Below, piece by piece: positions 1 through 5,630 of a DNA stretch of 7,216 nucleotides. Numbering within the stretch: the stretch's first letter is position 1; every line of letters begins with the position of its first letter. The DNA is from Candidatus Harrisonbacteria bacterium (lineage in GTDB: Bacteria > Patescibacteriota > Minisyncoccia > UBA6257 > UBA11618): contig JAHFLM010000035.1 in the NCBI GenBank assembly GCA_023244865.1, positions 1 to 7,216 of the forward strand, in the 5' to 3' direction. The notes below the pieces were generated by a model. That model searched no databases. It saw only the letters and a list, made by a program, of their open reading frames with translations, and was not told the DNA's origin. Made by a program: the position numbers and the translations under genes.

Positions 1-1076
1 AAGAACTTCAGCTTTTACTTTCCGATGTTAAGAGAATGATGAAGGTAATTAAAGAAGAATTAGAAGATATCAAGGCTCGTTATGGTGATGAAAGACGCAC
101 TAAGGTTGTGGCGACTGGTTTGAAAACTCTTTCGGATGAAGATTTAATCCCTGCCGAAGATACGATTATTTCGCTCTCTCATGGTGGCTCGATTAAGCGT
201 CAACCACCAGATTCCGTCAGGAGTCAGCACAGAGGTGGTAAGGGTTTAATTGGTTCAGATGTCGCTGATGAAGATTTCATCAGCCACTTTGTTAACGCCA
301 ACACTCACGACAATATTTTATTCTTCACTAATCGCGGCCGAGTTTTCCAAACCAAAGTTTGGGAGATTCCTCTTGCCTCGCGCACCGCGAAAGGCAAAGC
401 GATTCAAAACTTCTTAGAAATTCCGGGTGATGAATCCGTGAGTGCGATTATCGCCTACGAAAAAAATAAAGAAGGTTACTTAGTGATGATCACAAAGCAC
501 GGCGTGATTAAGAAAACCTCACTCGCTGATTTCGGTAATGTTCGCAAAAACGGCATTATCGCTATTACTTTGAAAGAGAAAGATGAATTGCAATGGGTAG
601 GGCTTTCTAGTGGTGAAGACCAAGTGATTTTAACCACTCTCGAAGGTATGTCGATTCGCTTTAAGGAAAGCGATGTGCGTGCCATGGGTCGTGGCGCTTC
701 TGGCGTTACCGCGATTCGTTTGAAGGGTAAAGATGAAGTGACTTCTTTAAACATTATTAGTAAGGAGCTCGCTAAAACCGCTAAATTATTAGTAGTCATG
801 GACAAGGGTTATGGCAAGCAAACCACTATTTCTGAATATAAAACTCAGCAACGTGGCGGAAGTGGAGTGAAAACTGCTAAAATAGGAGAGAAGACCGGCA
901 AGCTCATCAGTGCGCATATTATTATTGATGATACCGATCTCTTTGTGCTCTCCGCGAAGGGGCAGATGATTCGCACCACACTCGACAGTGTTCGTTCTGC
1001 GAGTCGCGACACACAAGGAGTGAAGTTAATGAGCTTGAGCGCCGGTGATAAAATCATTGGCTCAATATGTCTCTAG
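1..1076 (+). CDS. gyrA: DNA gyrase subunit A, C-terminal part (5' end outside window)
   Basis: GyrA is the DNA-breaking and wrapping subunit of gyrase, which introduces negative supercoils using ATP hydrolysed by GyrB. The reading frame is open from base 3, so the first ATG at 36 is internal and the N-terminal catalytic domain lies upstream. What is visible is the end of the coiled-coil/tail segment (the stretch ending IKARYGDERRT) and then a C-terminal beta-pinwheel with about six repeated blades. Counting from the ATG at 36, these begin near residues 45, 93, 148, 197, 251 and 302. The GyrA box that defines gyrase rather than topoisomerase IV is present as QHRGGKG (residues 64-70, bases 225-245), one residue off the usual QRRGGKG. 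A box-like QQRGGSG occurs in a later blade (271-277). There is no acidic C-terminal tail. The stop codon TAG overlaps the start of the next gene. Family assignment is firm; the start cannot be seen. Confidence 0.95.
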   Translation, partial: ELQLLLSDVKRMMKVIKEELEDIKARYGDERRTKVVATGLKTLSDEDLIPAEDTIISLSHGGSIKRQPPDSVRSQHRGGKGLIGSDVADEDFISHFVNANTHDNILFFTNRGRVFQTKVWEIPLASRTAKGKAIQNFLEIPGDESVSAIIAYEKNKEGYLVMITKHGVIKKTSLADFGNVRKNGIIAITLKEKDELQWVGLSSGEDQVILTTLEGMSIRFKESDVRAMGRGASGVTAIRLKGKDEVTSLNIISKELAKTAKLLVVMDKGYGKQTTISEYKTQQRGGSGVKTAKIGEKTGKLISAHIIIDDTDLFVLSAKGQMIRTTLDSVRSASRDTQGVKLMSLSAGDKIIGSICL

Positions 1077-2341
1077 ATTTCAATTTCACTAAACCACAAA
1101 AAATCATTCTCGGGGTCGGTGCCGTTCTAATTTTAATTATCGCTTGGGTTTTCATCGGCTTCCCCGGCGTGTCTAAAGACGCTAAGCCCGCTGAATTTAC
1201 TTTAAATGTCTTTGGTATTTATGGAGCCACTGCTTTTGAGGCCACGATTAATAATTTTGAAAAAGCTTATCCTAACGTCAAAGTTAATTACGTAGAGCTT
1301 AGTGAAAAAAATTACGAGGAAGCTTTAATCAATAGTTTGGCGAGCAGTGATCCGGCCAATACCCCAGATGTTTTTATGACCCATCGTAGCTGGGTGACAA
1401 AGCACGCTAATAAAATGTTACCTTTTGCTAATTTCACTCCCACCGACGTTGAAGAAAGCTACCCCACCGTCGTCAAAGATGATTTCACGATAGGTAACAA
1501 TGTTTACGCTCTACCTCTCTATTTAGATTCCCTCGTCCTTTATTACAACAAAGATTTATTAAATAAAAATAAAATTTCCGTCTTGCCAAAAACTTGGGAG
1601 GATTTAATTGCCGCCTCTAAAAAAATCGGTAAAAATTCTATTGGCATTGGCACTTCTTCGGCTACTGTTGAGAGAGCTTACGAAATTCTAGATTTGATTT
1701 TCTTACAACGTGGCACCGAGATGACCGATCGTGGTTACAATAACGCTACCTTTGCCGCAACCGGTGCCGATGCTTTCGACTTCTATCTTTCTTTTGCCAA
1801 CCCTAATAGCTCTTGGTTTGCTTGGGATAAAAATAATCCCAGCTCTTTTAGCTCTTTTGTTAGCGGCGAATCCGCTTTCTTTTTTGGTTTTCTAAGAGAT
1901 AAAAAAGTTTTGCAAGACAGCGCTCCGTTCATGAACTTAGGCGTTTTAGGAGCCCCTCAATTCGCTTCCCCCGATGCTTCGGAAATTAATTTAGCTGATT
2001 ACTATGGCTTAGCTGCCGCAAAGCAAACCCCTCACCCCACCGAAGCACAACAGTTTGTGCTTTACGCTACTTCCGACCCAGTTTCCAACACCGATTTATT
2101 AAATAACATTGGCGAATCCCCCGCTCTAAGAACTCTTATTAACGATGGCGCTAATAGTCCAGATTTAAAGATTTGGACTTCTCAAGCTTTAACCGCCAAA
2201 GCGTGGCAAGAACCAGATCTCTCAAAAGTAATTAATATTTTCGACACCGCCATCAATCAAGTCAACTTCAGGAACCAAGAATCCTACGCCGCCCTTCGCG
2301 AAGCCGAAGCCTCCGTTTCTAGTCTCATGAGAGGCTTCTAG
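1067..2341 (+). CDS. Membrane-anchored extracellular solute-binding protein (family 1-like)
   Basis: This is a 424-residue protein resembling the substrate-binding component of carbohydrate-type ABC importers. It has a short cytoplasmic N-terminus, one hydrophobic helix at about residues 13-31, then an extracytoplasmic domain. Family features are the FEKAYPNVKVNY strand-helix start (64-75), the segment YALPLYLDSLVLYYNKDLL (147-165) and KTWEDL (175-180), all typical of the SBP_bac_1/8 fold. There is no lipobox cysteine, so the uncleaved helix probably acts as the anchor. The ATG overlaps gyrA by 10 bases with no clear Shine-Dalgarno sequence, which suggests translational coupling to gyrA. No permease or ATPase gene is in the window, so the transporter partner and the ligand are unknown. 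The fold call is confident; a sugar ligand is only the family default. Confidence 0.85.
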   Translation: MSLDFNFTKPQKIILGVGAVLILIIAWVFIGFPGVSKDAKPAEFTLNVFGIYGATAFEATINNFEKAYPNVKVNYVELSEKNYEEALINSLASSDPANTPDVFMTHRSWVTKHANKMLPFANFTPTDVEESYPTVVKDDFTIGNNVYALPLYLDSLVLYYNKDLLNKNKISVLPKTWEDLIAASKKIGKNSIGIGTSSATVERAYEILDLIFLQRGTEMTDRGYNNATFAATGADAFDFYLSFANPNSSWFAWDKNNPSSFSSFVSGESAFFFGFLRDKKVLQDSAPFMNLGVLGAPQFASPDASEINLADYYGLAAAKQTPHPTEAQQFVLYATSDPVSNTDLLNNIGESPALRTLINDGANSPDLKIWTSQALTAKAWQEPDLSKVINIFDTAINQVNFRNQESYAALREAEASVSSLMRGF

Positions 2342-2385
2342 TTCTCACCTGTCATCCCCAGGTTAACGATATTTATTTTTCATAA

Positions 2386-2467
2386 TGTCATTCAGAGCCC
2401 AACTTTGTTTAATTTTTGAATAAAAAATTAACTACAAAGTTGAGGCGTGGAATCTACTCAATATTTA
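2386..2467. repeat. Palindromic intergenic repeat, copy 1
   Basis: The first 17 bases are identical to copy 2 at 4331, and the last 28 bases (2440-2467) match copy 2 at 27 of 28 positions. Between the ends lies a long hairpin. The outer stem is 9 bp (2400-2408 with 2434-2442), followed by a two-base bulge CT (2432-2433), an inner stem of 9 bp (2409-2417 with 2423-2431) and a 5-base loop. It sits between two convergent genes. A shorter similar fragment (CTGTCATCCCCAGG) begins at about 2349 and may be a decayed relative. Confidence 0.85.
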
Positions 2468-2487
2468 GAAAAACTTAGTCTAATAAA

Positions 2488-2509
2488 AAAACTCCCTTCG
2501 GGGAGTTTT
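2488..2509. terminator. Bidirectional intrinsic terminator between convergent genes
   Basis: A perfect 9-bp stem (2488-2496 with 2501-2509) has a TTCG tetraloop as read on the plus strand. On the minus strand the stem runs into seven T, so it is best suited to the minus gene ending at 2524. On the plus strand only four T follow, but it may also stop transcripts from the solute-binding gene. Confidence 0.85.
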
Positions 2510-2523
2510 GCCTCAAAATCTTC

Positions 2524-3549
2524 TTAATTTTTAAAATTACGAACTACAACGAGCGATCCTTCGAGCGCTGGAGTATGATTATGCTGCATGGCTTCAATTG
2601 CGAAGCCCGGATTTTCCGGCCCAGTCACCGCCCAGAAAATATCGACCGTCAGAGTTATTTCCGTATTGTGTCTCAAATAAAATCTATACCACACCCCCTG
2701 TTCGGGCGTGCAAGTTTTCAAAAACAGAGCCATCTCTCTCAAGGTCATCGCAATCTTATCTTCTAGACCTAGATCATTTTTCAAAACCTCGTCAGTTAAC
2801 CCATCTTTATTTACGCCGTACACCGAAAGTTCAGCTTGGCTTGCGACGAGTTCTTCGGCTGGATTATTCACTAAATCAAGAAAGCTATCTCCTAGGAAGT
2901 TAATCGGCAAATCTTCCGATCCCACCTTGAAAACAACCTTCGGATCAAATTTCCCCTCAAGCGTCACCACCACATTTGTCACAAAAGTTAAATTAGGTTC
3001 ATCTATTAGGGAAGATGTTAGTTCAACTTTTTGGATTAACAAAGGAGGGTGAGTTTTAGCAATCCTTTTAGGATGCACAATCATTTCGGAGCCAAGCACC
3101 AAGCTCTCGCCGAATTTATTAATTGTAAAAACCCAGCCATTATCTCTGTATCGAGCCTTCACTCTCACGAGTCTTAGGAGTTGATGGTTGATGTAGAAAA
3201 AGTACCCCTCAGTTTTTTCCGCATTATTTAGGAAAGCATGCATCTCCTGAGGAGTTACAAATAGATTCTCTATACTACCAAATTCCGTTATCAGATTATC
3301 GTCAATCAGGGTTATATTGCCATTGATTGCGCTAACCGATAGACTCACCAATCCCCCTCTTGATGCTCCCAAGAATCCGGGGACGGCTTCAAAAAAATCA
3401 GTTGCGCCATTTTTACTAATAAAAAGCGTTCTCGATCCAATAGCTAAGTCTTTGCCCGCCTCAAAAGTTGGCAGCAATGCCACCGAAATTGTTCTCCTAT
3501 GAGTCAAAAAAGATCGATTTTCAAGTTCTGTAACAGTGGAGTTGCTCAA
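2524..3549 (-). CDS. Hypothetical protein with two tandem copies of an unrecognised domain
   Basis: I do not recognise the family of this 341-residue protein. It has no signal peptide or membrane helix and looks cytoplasmic. Residues 11-162 align with almost the whole of the neighbouring 181-residue protein. Shared anchors are NRSFLTHRR, VPGFLGAS (56-63), LSVS, FGSIE, FVTPQEMHAFL (97-107), YFFYINH and a final MIVHPKR. Residues about 205-338 look like a second, diverged copy: FLDLV, LSVYGVN, LGLEDKIAMTLREMALFL (260-277), then YRFYLRH. The start is TTG at 3549. No in-frame ATG lies between it and the upstream stop at 3574-3576, and AGAAAGG ends 9 bases before it. An ATG at 3556 is out of frame and stops after 11 codons. 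It has its own promoter and terminator. The gene is confident; function is unknown. Confidence 0.85.
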   Translation of the reverse strand: MSNSTVTELENRSFLTHRRTISVALLPTFEAGKDLAIGSRTLFISKNGATDFFEAVPGFLGASRGGLVSLSVSAINGNITLIDDNLITEFGSIENLFVTPQEMHAFLNNAEKTEGYFFYINHQLLRLVRVKARYRDNGWVFTINKFGESLVLGSEMIVHPKRIAKTHPPLLIQKVELTSSLIDEPNLTFVTNVVVTLEGKFDPKVVFKVGSEDLPINFLGDSFLDLVNNPAEELVASQAELSVYGVNKDGLTDEVLKNDLGLEDKIAMTLREMALFLKTCTPEQGVWYRFYLRHNTEITLTVDIFWAVTGPENPGFAIEAMQHNHTPALEGSLVVVRNFKN

Positions 3550-3602
3550 AATCCATACCCTTTCTAAAAGTTTTCAATGTTCATCCCGTAAACGCTTGCA
3601 AT

Positions 3603-3632
3603 AATATATCACAAATAACCTATATTTGTCAA
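3603..3632 (-). promoter_or_regulatory. Sigma70-type promoter for the 341-residue gene
   Basis: On the minus strand there is a perfect -35 TTGACA (3632-3627), an 18-base spacer and a -10 TATATT (3608-3603). Transcription would begin near 3596, giving a leader of about 47 bases that includes AGAAAGG before the TTG start. The promoter lies just downstream of the neighbouring gene's terminator, so the two genes are independently transcribed. Confidence 0.75.
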
Positions 3633-3642
3633 ATAGAAATAA

Positions 3643-3664
3643 AAAACTCCCTTTTGGGAGCTTT
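3643..3664 (-). terminator. Intrinsic terminator of the 181-residue gene
   Basis: Read on the minus strand, a 9-bp stem (AAAGCTCCC with GGGAGTTTT, one G-U pair) has an AAAA loop and continues into a run of T. It starts 18 bases after the stop codon. The CTCCC/GGGAG core is the same as in the terminator at 2488-2509 that serves the paralogous gene. Confidence 0.8.
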
Positions 3665-3681
3665 AATTTTAAAATCTATCT

Positions 3682-4227
3682 CTATTCCTTTTTCTTCCGA
3701 TGTACCATCAACTCATAATCAAGCGTGGGGGCTTCATCTAAATCCCAAGGCATGAAATACCATTTATCTCTCTCAAGATGAACGTCAATTCTCCTCACTC
3801 CCCCGTCTGTGTGCATTAAATAGAAAAAGTATTCCTCATTTGGATCGGCTTGTTGTAAAAAGCGATGCATCTCTTGGGGACTTACAAGCATCGCCTCTAC
3901 ACCGCCGAATTCAGGCAAGAACTCTGAATCGAGGTGGGTGAATTCAGATTTACTTACAGACAAAGTAACTTCGCAGTCGCTCACCCCTAGAAATCCTGGT
4001 AGTAGCCTAAAGAAAGCTTCATCACTAAACGGGTGAACGGGCAGACTTTTTGATTCAATACCTAATTCTGAAACCACATCAAAGTCGTGGACGCAGCACA
4101 CCTTCACTTCTCGTTGGCTCACCAAATATGGCTGATTTTCCGGAGGTAAATCTTTTTTCAATTCTGAATAATCTGAAAAAACTTCATCGACTAAAGCAGC
4201 TTGATCCGTTTCGTGACCTTGGGGCAT
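3682..4227 (-). CDS. Hypothetical protein, single-domain paralogue of the 341-residue neighbour
   Basis: The protein is 181 residues long, of unrecognised family, with no signal peptide or membrane helix. Its N-terminal about 30 residues are acidic and polar and have no counterpart in the neighbour. From residue 31 (NQPYLVSQREVKV) onward it aligns with residues 11-162 of that protein. Shared anchors are LLPGFLGVS (75-83), LSVS (89-92), EFGGVEAMLVSPQEMHRFL (106-124), EEYFFYLMH (131-139) and a final YELMVHRKKK. Cysteines are at 44, 45 and 85. It starts at ATG 4227 with AGAAAGGA 9 bases upstream, and has its own TTGACA promoter and CTCCC terminator. It looks like a tandem duplicate of a complete transcription unit. 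The real-gene call is confident; no function can be assigned. Confidence 0.85.
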   Translation of the reverse strand: MPQGHETDQAALVDEVFSDYSELKKDLPPENQPYLVSQREVKVCCVHDFDVVSELGIESKSLPVHPFSDEAFFRLLPGFLGVSDCEVTLSVSKSEFTHLDSEFLPEFGGVEAMLVSPQEMHRFLQQADPNEEYFFYLMHTDGGVRRIDVHLERDKWYFMPWDLDEAPTLDYELMVHRKKKE

Positions 4228-4274
4228 TGGAGCAGTTCCTTTCTACGGGTATCTCAAAGAGCGAAGCAATCTAT

Positions 4275-4303
4275 TTTATATAAAAACTTTATAAATTTGT
4301 CAA
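4275..4303 (-). promoter_or_regulatory. Sigma70-type promoter for the 181-residue gene
   Basis: On the minus strand there is a perfect -35 TTGACA (4303-4298), a 17-base spacer and a -10 TATAAA (4280-4275). The sequence around the -35 (TTTGACAAAT) is the same as in the paralogue's promoter. The leader is about 41 bases. The segment 4259-4272 (GAGCGAAGCAATCT) at the transcription start resembles one end of common bacterial palindromic repeats. Confidence 0.75.
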
Positions 4304-4330
4304 ATTTATTCCCCTCGCAACCAACTTCTC

Positions 4331-4413
4331 TGTCATTCAGAGCCCAATTCCGTTCGGTTTCTTATTTATAAAAATCGATTCGGAATTGAGGCGTGGAATC
4401 TATTCAATATTTA
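4331..4413. repeat. Palindromic intergenic repeat, copy 2
   Basis: This copy has the same 17-base left end and 28-base right end (one mismatch) as copy 1 at 2386-2467, but a different stem sequence. The outer stem is 8 bp, CAATTCCG (4345-4352) with CGGAATTG (4381-4388). A two-base TT on the right side (4379-4380, facing a single T at 4353) follows, then a 7-bp inner stem with one G-U pair (4354-4360 with 4372-4378). It lies between two divergent promoters. Confidence 0.85.
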
Positions 4414-4439
4414 AATCCCCTCCCCCCTCAATCTCATAA

Positions 4440-4448
4440 TGTTATAAT
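4440..4448 (+). promoter_or_regulatory. Extended -10 promoter, leaderless start of the first pilin-like gene
   Basis: TG (4440-4441), T, then a perfect TATAAT (4443-4448). The expected -35 position is C-rich and has no TTGACA-like hexamer. Only 7 bases separate the -10 from the ATG at 4456, so transcription should begin at or next to the start codon. Confidence 0.7.
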
Positions 4449-4455
4449 AAATTCA

Positions 4456-4842
4456 ATGAACTCTTTTTCTTTTGGTTCGGCTGGCAGTCTATTTCCAGCC
4501 TGCACCGGCCCCCTCGCCGATTATGCCACCGGTGAACGCATGTGTACCATTTGCGATCTTTTTTCTTTCATCATGAATATCGTTTTTTTTATCCAATTCT
4601 GGGCCCCTTTTGTTGCTGGAATGATTATTGGCTACTTCGCCATTAAAGCCCTTTTTGGCATTATGACGGGCAAGGTCAGTGATCTTAAAGAAATGAAGGG
4701 TATTATTATAGATATTTTAATAGGCTTCCTCTTCATCTATGGTGCCACCATCCTAGTTAGCGCCTTAATTAATCTCTTATATGGTGGCACTATCAATCCT
4801 TTTGCTGGTATTAGTTGTGGGGCTATCGGCGGTTTTCGTTAA
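4456..4842 (+). CDS. Small two-helix membrane protein, type IV secretion pilin-like (VirB2/TrbC type)
   Basis: The protein is 128 residues long. A polar N-terminus carries a CTIC pair (C30, C33) at the edge of the membrane part. Two hydrophobic helices (about 42-68 and 83-108) are joined by a short charged loop, GKVSDLKEMK (72-81). A short tail follows with one cysteine (C121). This layout matches the pilin-like VirB2/TrbC proteins common in Patescibacteria genomes. A longer frame is open to an ATG at 4393, but that start lies inside the palindromic repeat and upstream of the promoter's -10. I therefore prefer ATG 4456, 7 bases after the -10. There is no Shine-Dalgarno sequence, consistent with a leaderless mRNA. 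No other secretion genes are in the window. The pilin-like topology is well supported; actual pilus assembly is an inference. Confidence 0.75.
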   Translation: MNSFSFGSAGSLFPACTGPLADYATGERMCTICDLFSFIMNIVFFIQFWAPFVAGMIIGYFAIKALFGIMTGKVSDLKEMKGIIIDILIGFLFIYGATILVSALINLLYGGTINPFAGISCGAIGGFR

Positions 4843-4852
4843 TTCATGCTTT

Positions 4853-4891
4853 TTGGCAAATAAGCCATTTTCTCTGGCTATAAGTTGCCAA
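4853..4891 (+). other. Nested hairpin just after the first pilin-like gene
   Basis: An outer 7-bp perfect stem (4853-4859 with 4885-4891) encloses an inner 5-bp stem (4863-4867 with 4875-4879). It begins 10 bases after the stop codon and is not followed by a T run, so it is not a standard terminator. It may protect the 3' end or be part of the larger structured region downstream. Confidence 0.55.
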
Positions 4892-4924
4892 TATTTACCA
4901 CTCCACCCCCCCACCGTATTTTCT

Positions 4925-5063
4925 AAGACACTTTTGGAACGTGACGGAAGAAAAATTGCCGGTTTCGTGTTGTTCGTTTCCCCTTAGAACAACACGAAAA
5001 TTTTTCTGAGTCTGAAGAACAAAAACACGCTGGTGTTTTTGATTCTGTTTCCAAAGGTGTCTT
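4925..5063 (+). ncRNA. Candidate structured RNA with a three-way junction
   Basis: A long-range stem of 15 consecutive pairs (4925-4939 with 5049-5063, one G-U) closes the region. Inside are two hairpins. The first pairs 4963-4975 with 4987-4999 (13 bp, 11-base loop), then after a 6-base bulge pairs 4949-4956 with 5000-5007 (8 bp). It can extend through tandem G-A mismatches to 4943-4945 with 5010-5012. The second pairs 5021-5028 with 5033-5040 (8 bp, 4-base loop). I see none of the signatures of RNase P RNA, SRP RNA or tmRNA. A weak promoter (TTTACC at 4894, 17-base spacer, TATTTT at 4917) could produce it separately; otherwise it is the 3' UTR of the upstream pilin-like gene. The plus strand is assumed from the gene direction. 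The fold is seen; expression and function are inferred. Confidence 0.45.
4963..5005 (+). terminator. Possible intrinsic terminator of the first pilin-like gene
   Basis: A perfect 13-bp stem (4963-4975 with 4987-4999) is followed by ATTTTT. It could end the upstream transcript, 120 bases after its stop codon. It is also one arm of the larger fold at 4925-5063, so terminator and structured-RNA readings compete. In the full fold the T run is itself paired. Confidence 0.4.
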
Positions 5064-5083
5064 GTAAAATAAATCCACGCACC

Positions 5084-5092
5084 TTATCCACA
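5084..5092 (+). promoter_or_regulatory. Single consensus DnaA-box sequence
   Basis: TTATCCACA matches the DnaA-box consensus exactly and lies 29 bases upstream of the extended -10 element of the second pilin-like gene. No second box and no AT-rich unwinding cluster accompany it, so it is not an origin. A single 9-base match can occur by chance in a window of this size. Confidence 0.25.
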
Positions 5093-5120
5093 GCTTATTC
5101 ATTTTTCTTTTTATCTCTTG

Positions 5121-5129
5121 TGTTAGAAT
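5121..5129 (+). promoter_or_regulatory. Extended -10 promoter, leaderless start of the second pilin-like gene
   Basis: TG (5121-5122), T, then TAGAAT (5124-5129). There is no recognisable -35; the expected position is a T-rich run. Nine bases separate the -10 from the ATG at 5139, and no Shine-Dalgarno sequence is present. The arrangement is the same as at 4440-4448. Confidence 0.65.
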
Positions 5130-5138
5130 AAATATATT

Positions 5139-5498
5139 ATGAAAAAGAATTGGGTTTTCTATTCGAATCTCATCTTAGCGTCGTTGCCTATTTACACTTT
5201 TGGGGCTGTAGGTTTGCCTACTGGACCTGGCGCAGGTACAACTGGCACTGTTCAAGCCGCTCCTATTAGAAGCGTTGACGACATCGTCAGGCTAGTTAGG
5301 ACTATTGTCGGTTATTTCCAGTTAATTATTTTCGTTTATGCCGCTTTCCAAGTGTTAATGGCTGCCTGGAAACTTTTAACTAACGCTAAAGACTTCAAGC
5401 TTGGCGCAGCATTGCTTAATATCGCGATCGCGATCGCCTTAGCCTTACTAGCCTTCAGTGTAGAGCCTCTAGTTCGTCAGTTGCTCGGAGTAAGATAA
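5139..5498 (+). CDS. Type IV secretion pilin-like protein (VirB2/TrbC type)
   Basis: The protein is 119 residues long. A charged start (MKKN) and hydrophobic signal-like segment (about 7-24) are followed by a Gly/Thr/Pro-rich linker (25-42) with a possible signal peptidase site after VQA. Next come an amphipathic stretch (RSVDDIVRLVRTIVGYF, 44-60) and two hydrophobic helices (about 59-80 and 88-107), joined by a short polar loop, TNAKDFKLG. This order is typical of VirB2/TrbC-like prepilins and of the Patescibacteria T4SS pilin family. It would be exported and sit in the membrane, or polymerise, with both helices. It differs from the upstream pilin-like gene in having a signal peptide and no cysteine. 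It has its own promoter and a strong terminator. No other conjugation or secretion genes are in the window. Confidence 0.8.
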   Translation: MKKNWVFYSNLILASLPIYTFGAVGLPTGPGAGTTGTVQAAPIRSVDDIVRLVRTIVGYFQLIIFVYAAFQVLMAAWKLLTNAKDFKLGAALLNIAIAIALALLAFSVEPLVRQLLGVR

Positions 5499-5514
5499 GA
5501 TTTACTAAATAAAC

Positions 5515-5547
5515 TTTAAAAATCCCCTAAACAAGGGGATTTTTAAA
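5515..5547 (+). terminator. Intrinsic terminator of the second pilin-like gene
   Basis: A perfect 13-bp stem (5515-5527 with 5535-5547) encloses a 7-base loop, TAAACAA. The GC core CCCC/GGGG is followed by five T within the stem's AT base. It starts 16 bases after the stop codon. Confidence 0.85.
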
Positions 5548-5565
5548 TCTCCCCCATCGTCATAT

Positions 5566-5594
5566 TTGACAAACTTTAATAATCTTTATATTTT
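5566..5594 (+). promoter_or_regulatory. Sigma70-type promoter for the proline-rich hypothetical
   Basis: A perfect -35 TTGACA (5566-5571), a 17-base spacer and a -10 TATTTT (5589-5594). It shares the TTTGACAAA context of the two minus-strand promoters. Transcription would begin near 5601, giving a leader of about 120 bases that contains the palindromic element at 5631-5681. Confidence 0.6.
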
Positions 5595-5630
5595 CATGGT
5601 AGTTACTTGATATTTCGCACCTATCCCCTA

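Noticed and set aside
2575..3502. Several plus-strand open frames opposite the 341-residue gene.
   Set aside because: They are antisense shadows without ribosome binding sites or recognisable protein features. The minus strand has the promoter, ribosome binding site, terminator and a paralogue.
4393..4455. Longer N-terminus for the first pilin-like protein starting at ATG 4393.
   Set aside because: The start lies in the right end of repeat copy 2, and the encoded residues come from the repeat and a TATAAT promoter. The ATG at 4456 fits the promoter spacing and the protein layout.
4901..4916. C-rich run after the first pilin-like gene as a possible CRISPR or repeat tract.
   Set aside because: A single short run with no repeat unit; no CRISPR-like direct repeats were found anywhere in the window.
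4945..5067. Open frame ending ...FDSVSKGVL* that reads like the end of a protein-coding gene, plus a second open frame ending at 4987.
   Set aside because: No start codon and no ribosome binding site, and the bases are fully accounted for by the paired RNA fold at 4925-5063. A decayed gene cannot be excluded, but the pairing is the stronger signal.
5416..5436. GCGATCGC palindromes resembling the cyanobacterial HIP1 repeat.
   Set aside because: They arise from alternating Ile-Ala codons in the second membrane helix of the pilin-like protein, and no further copies were noticed elsewhere in the window.
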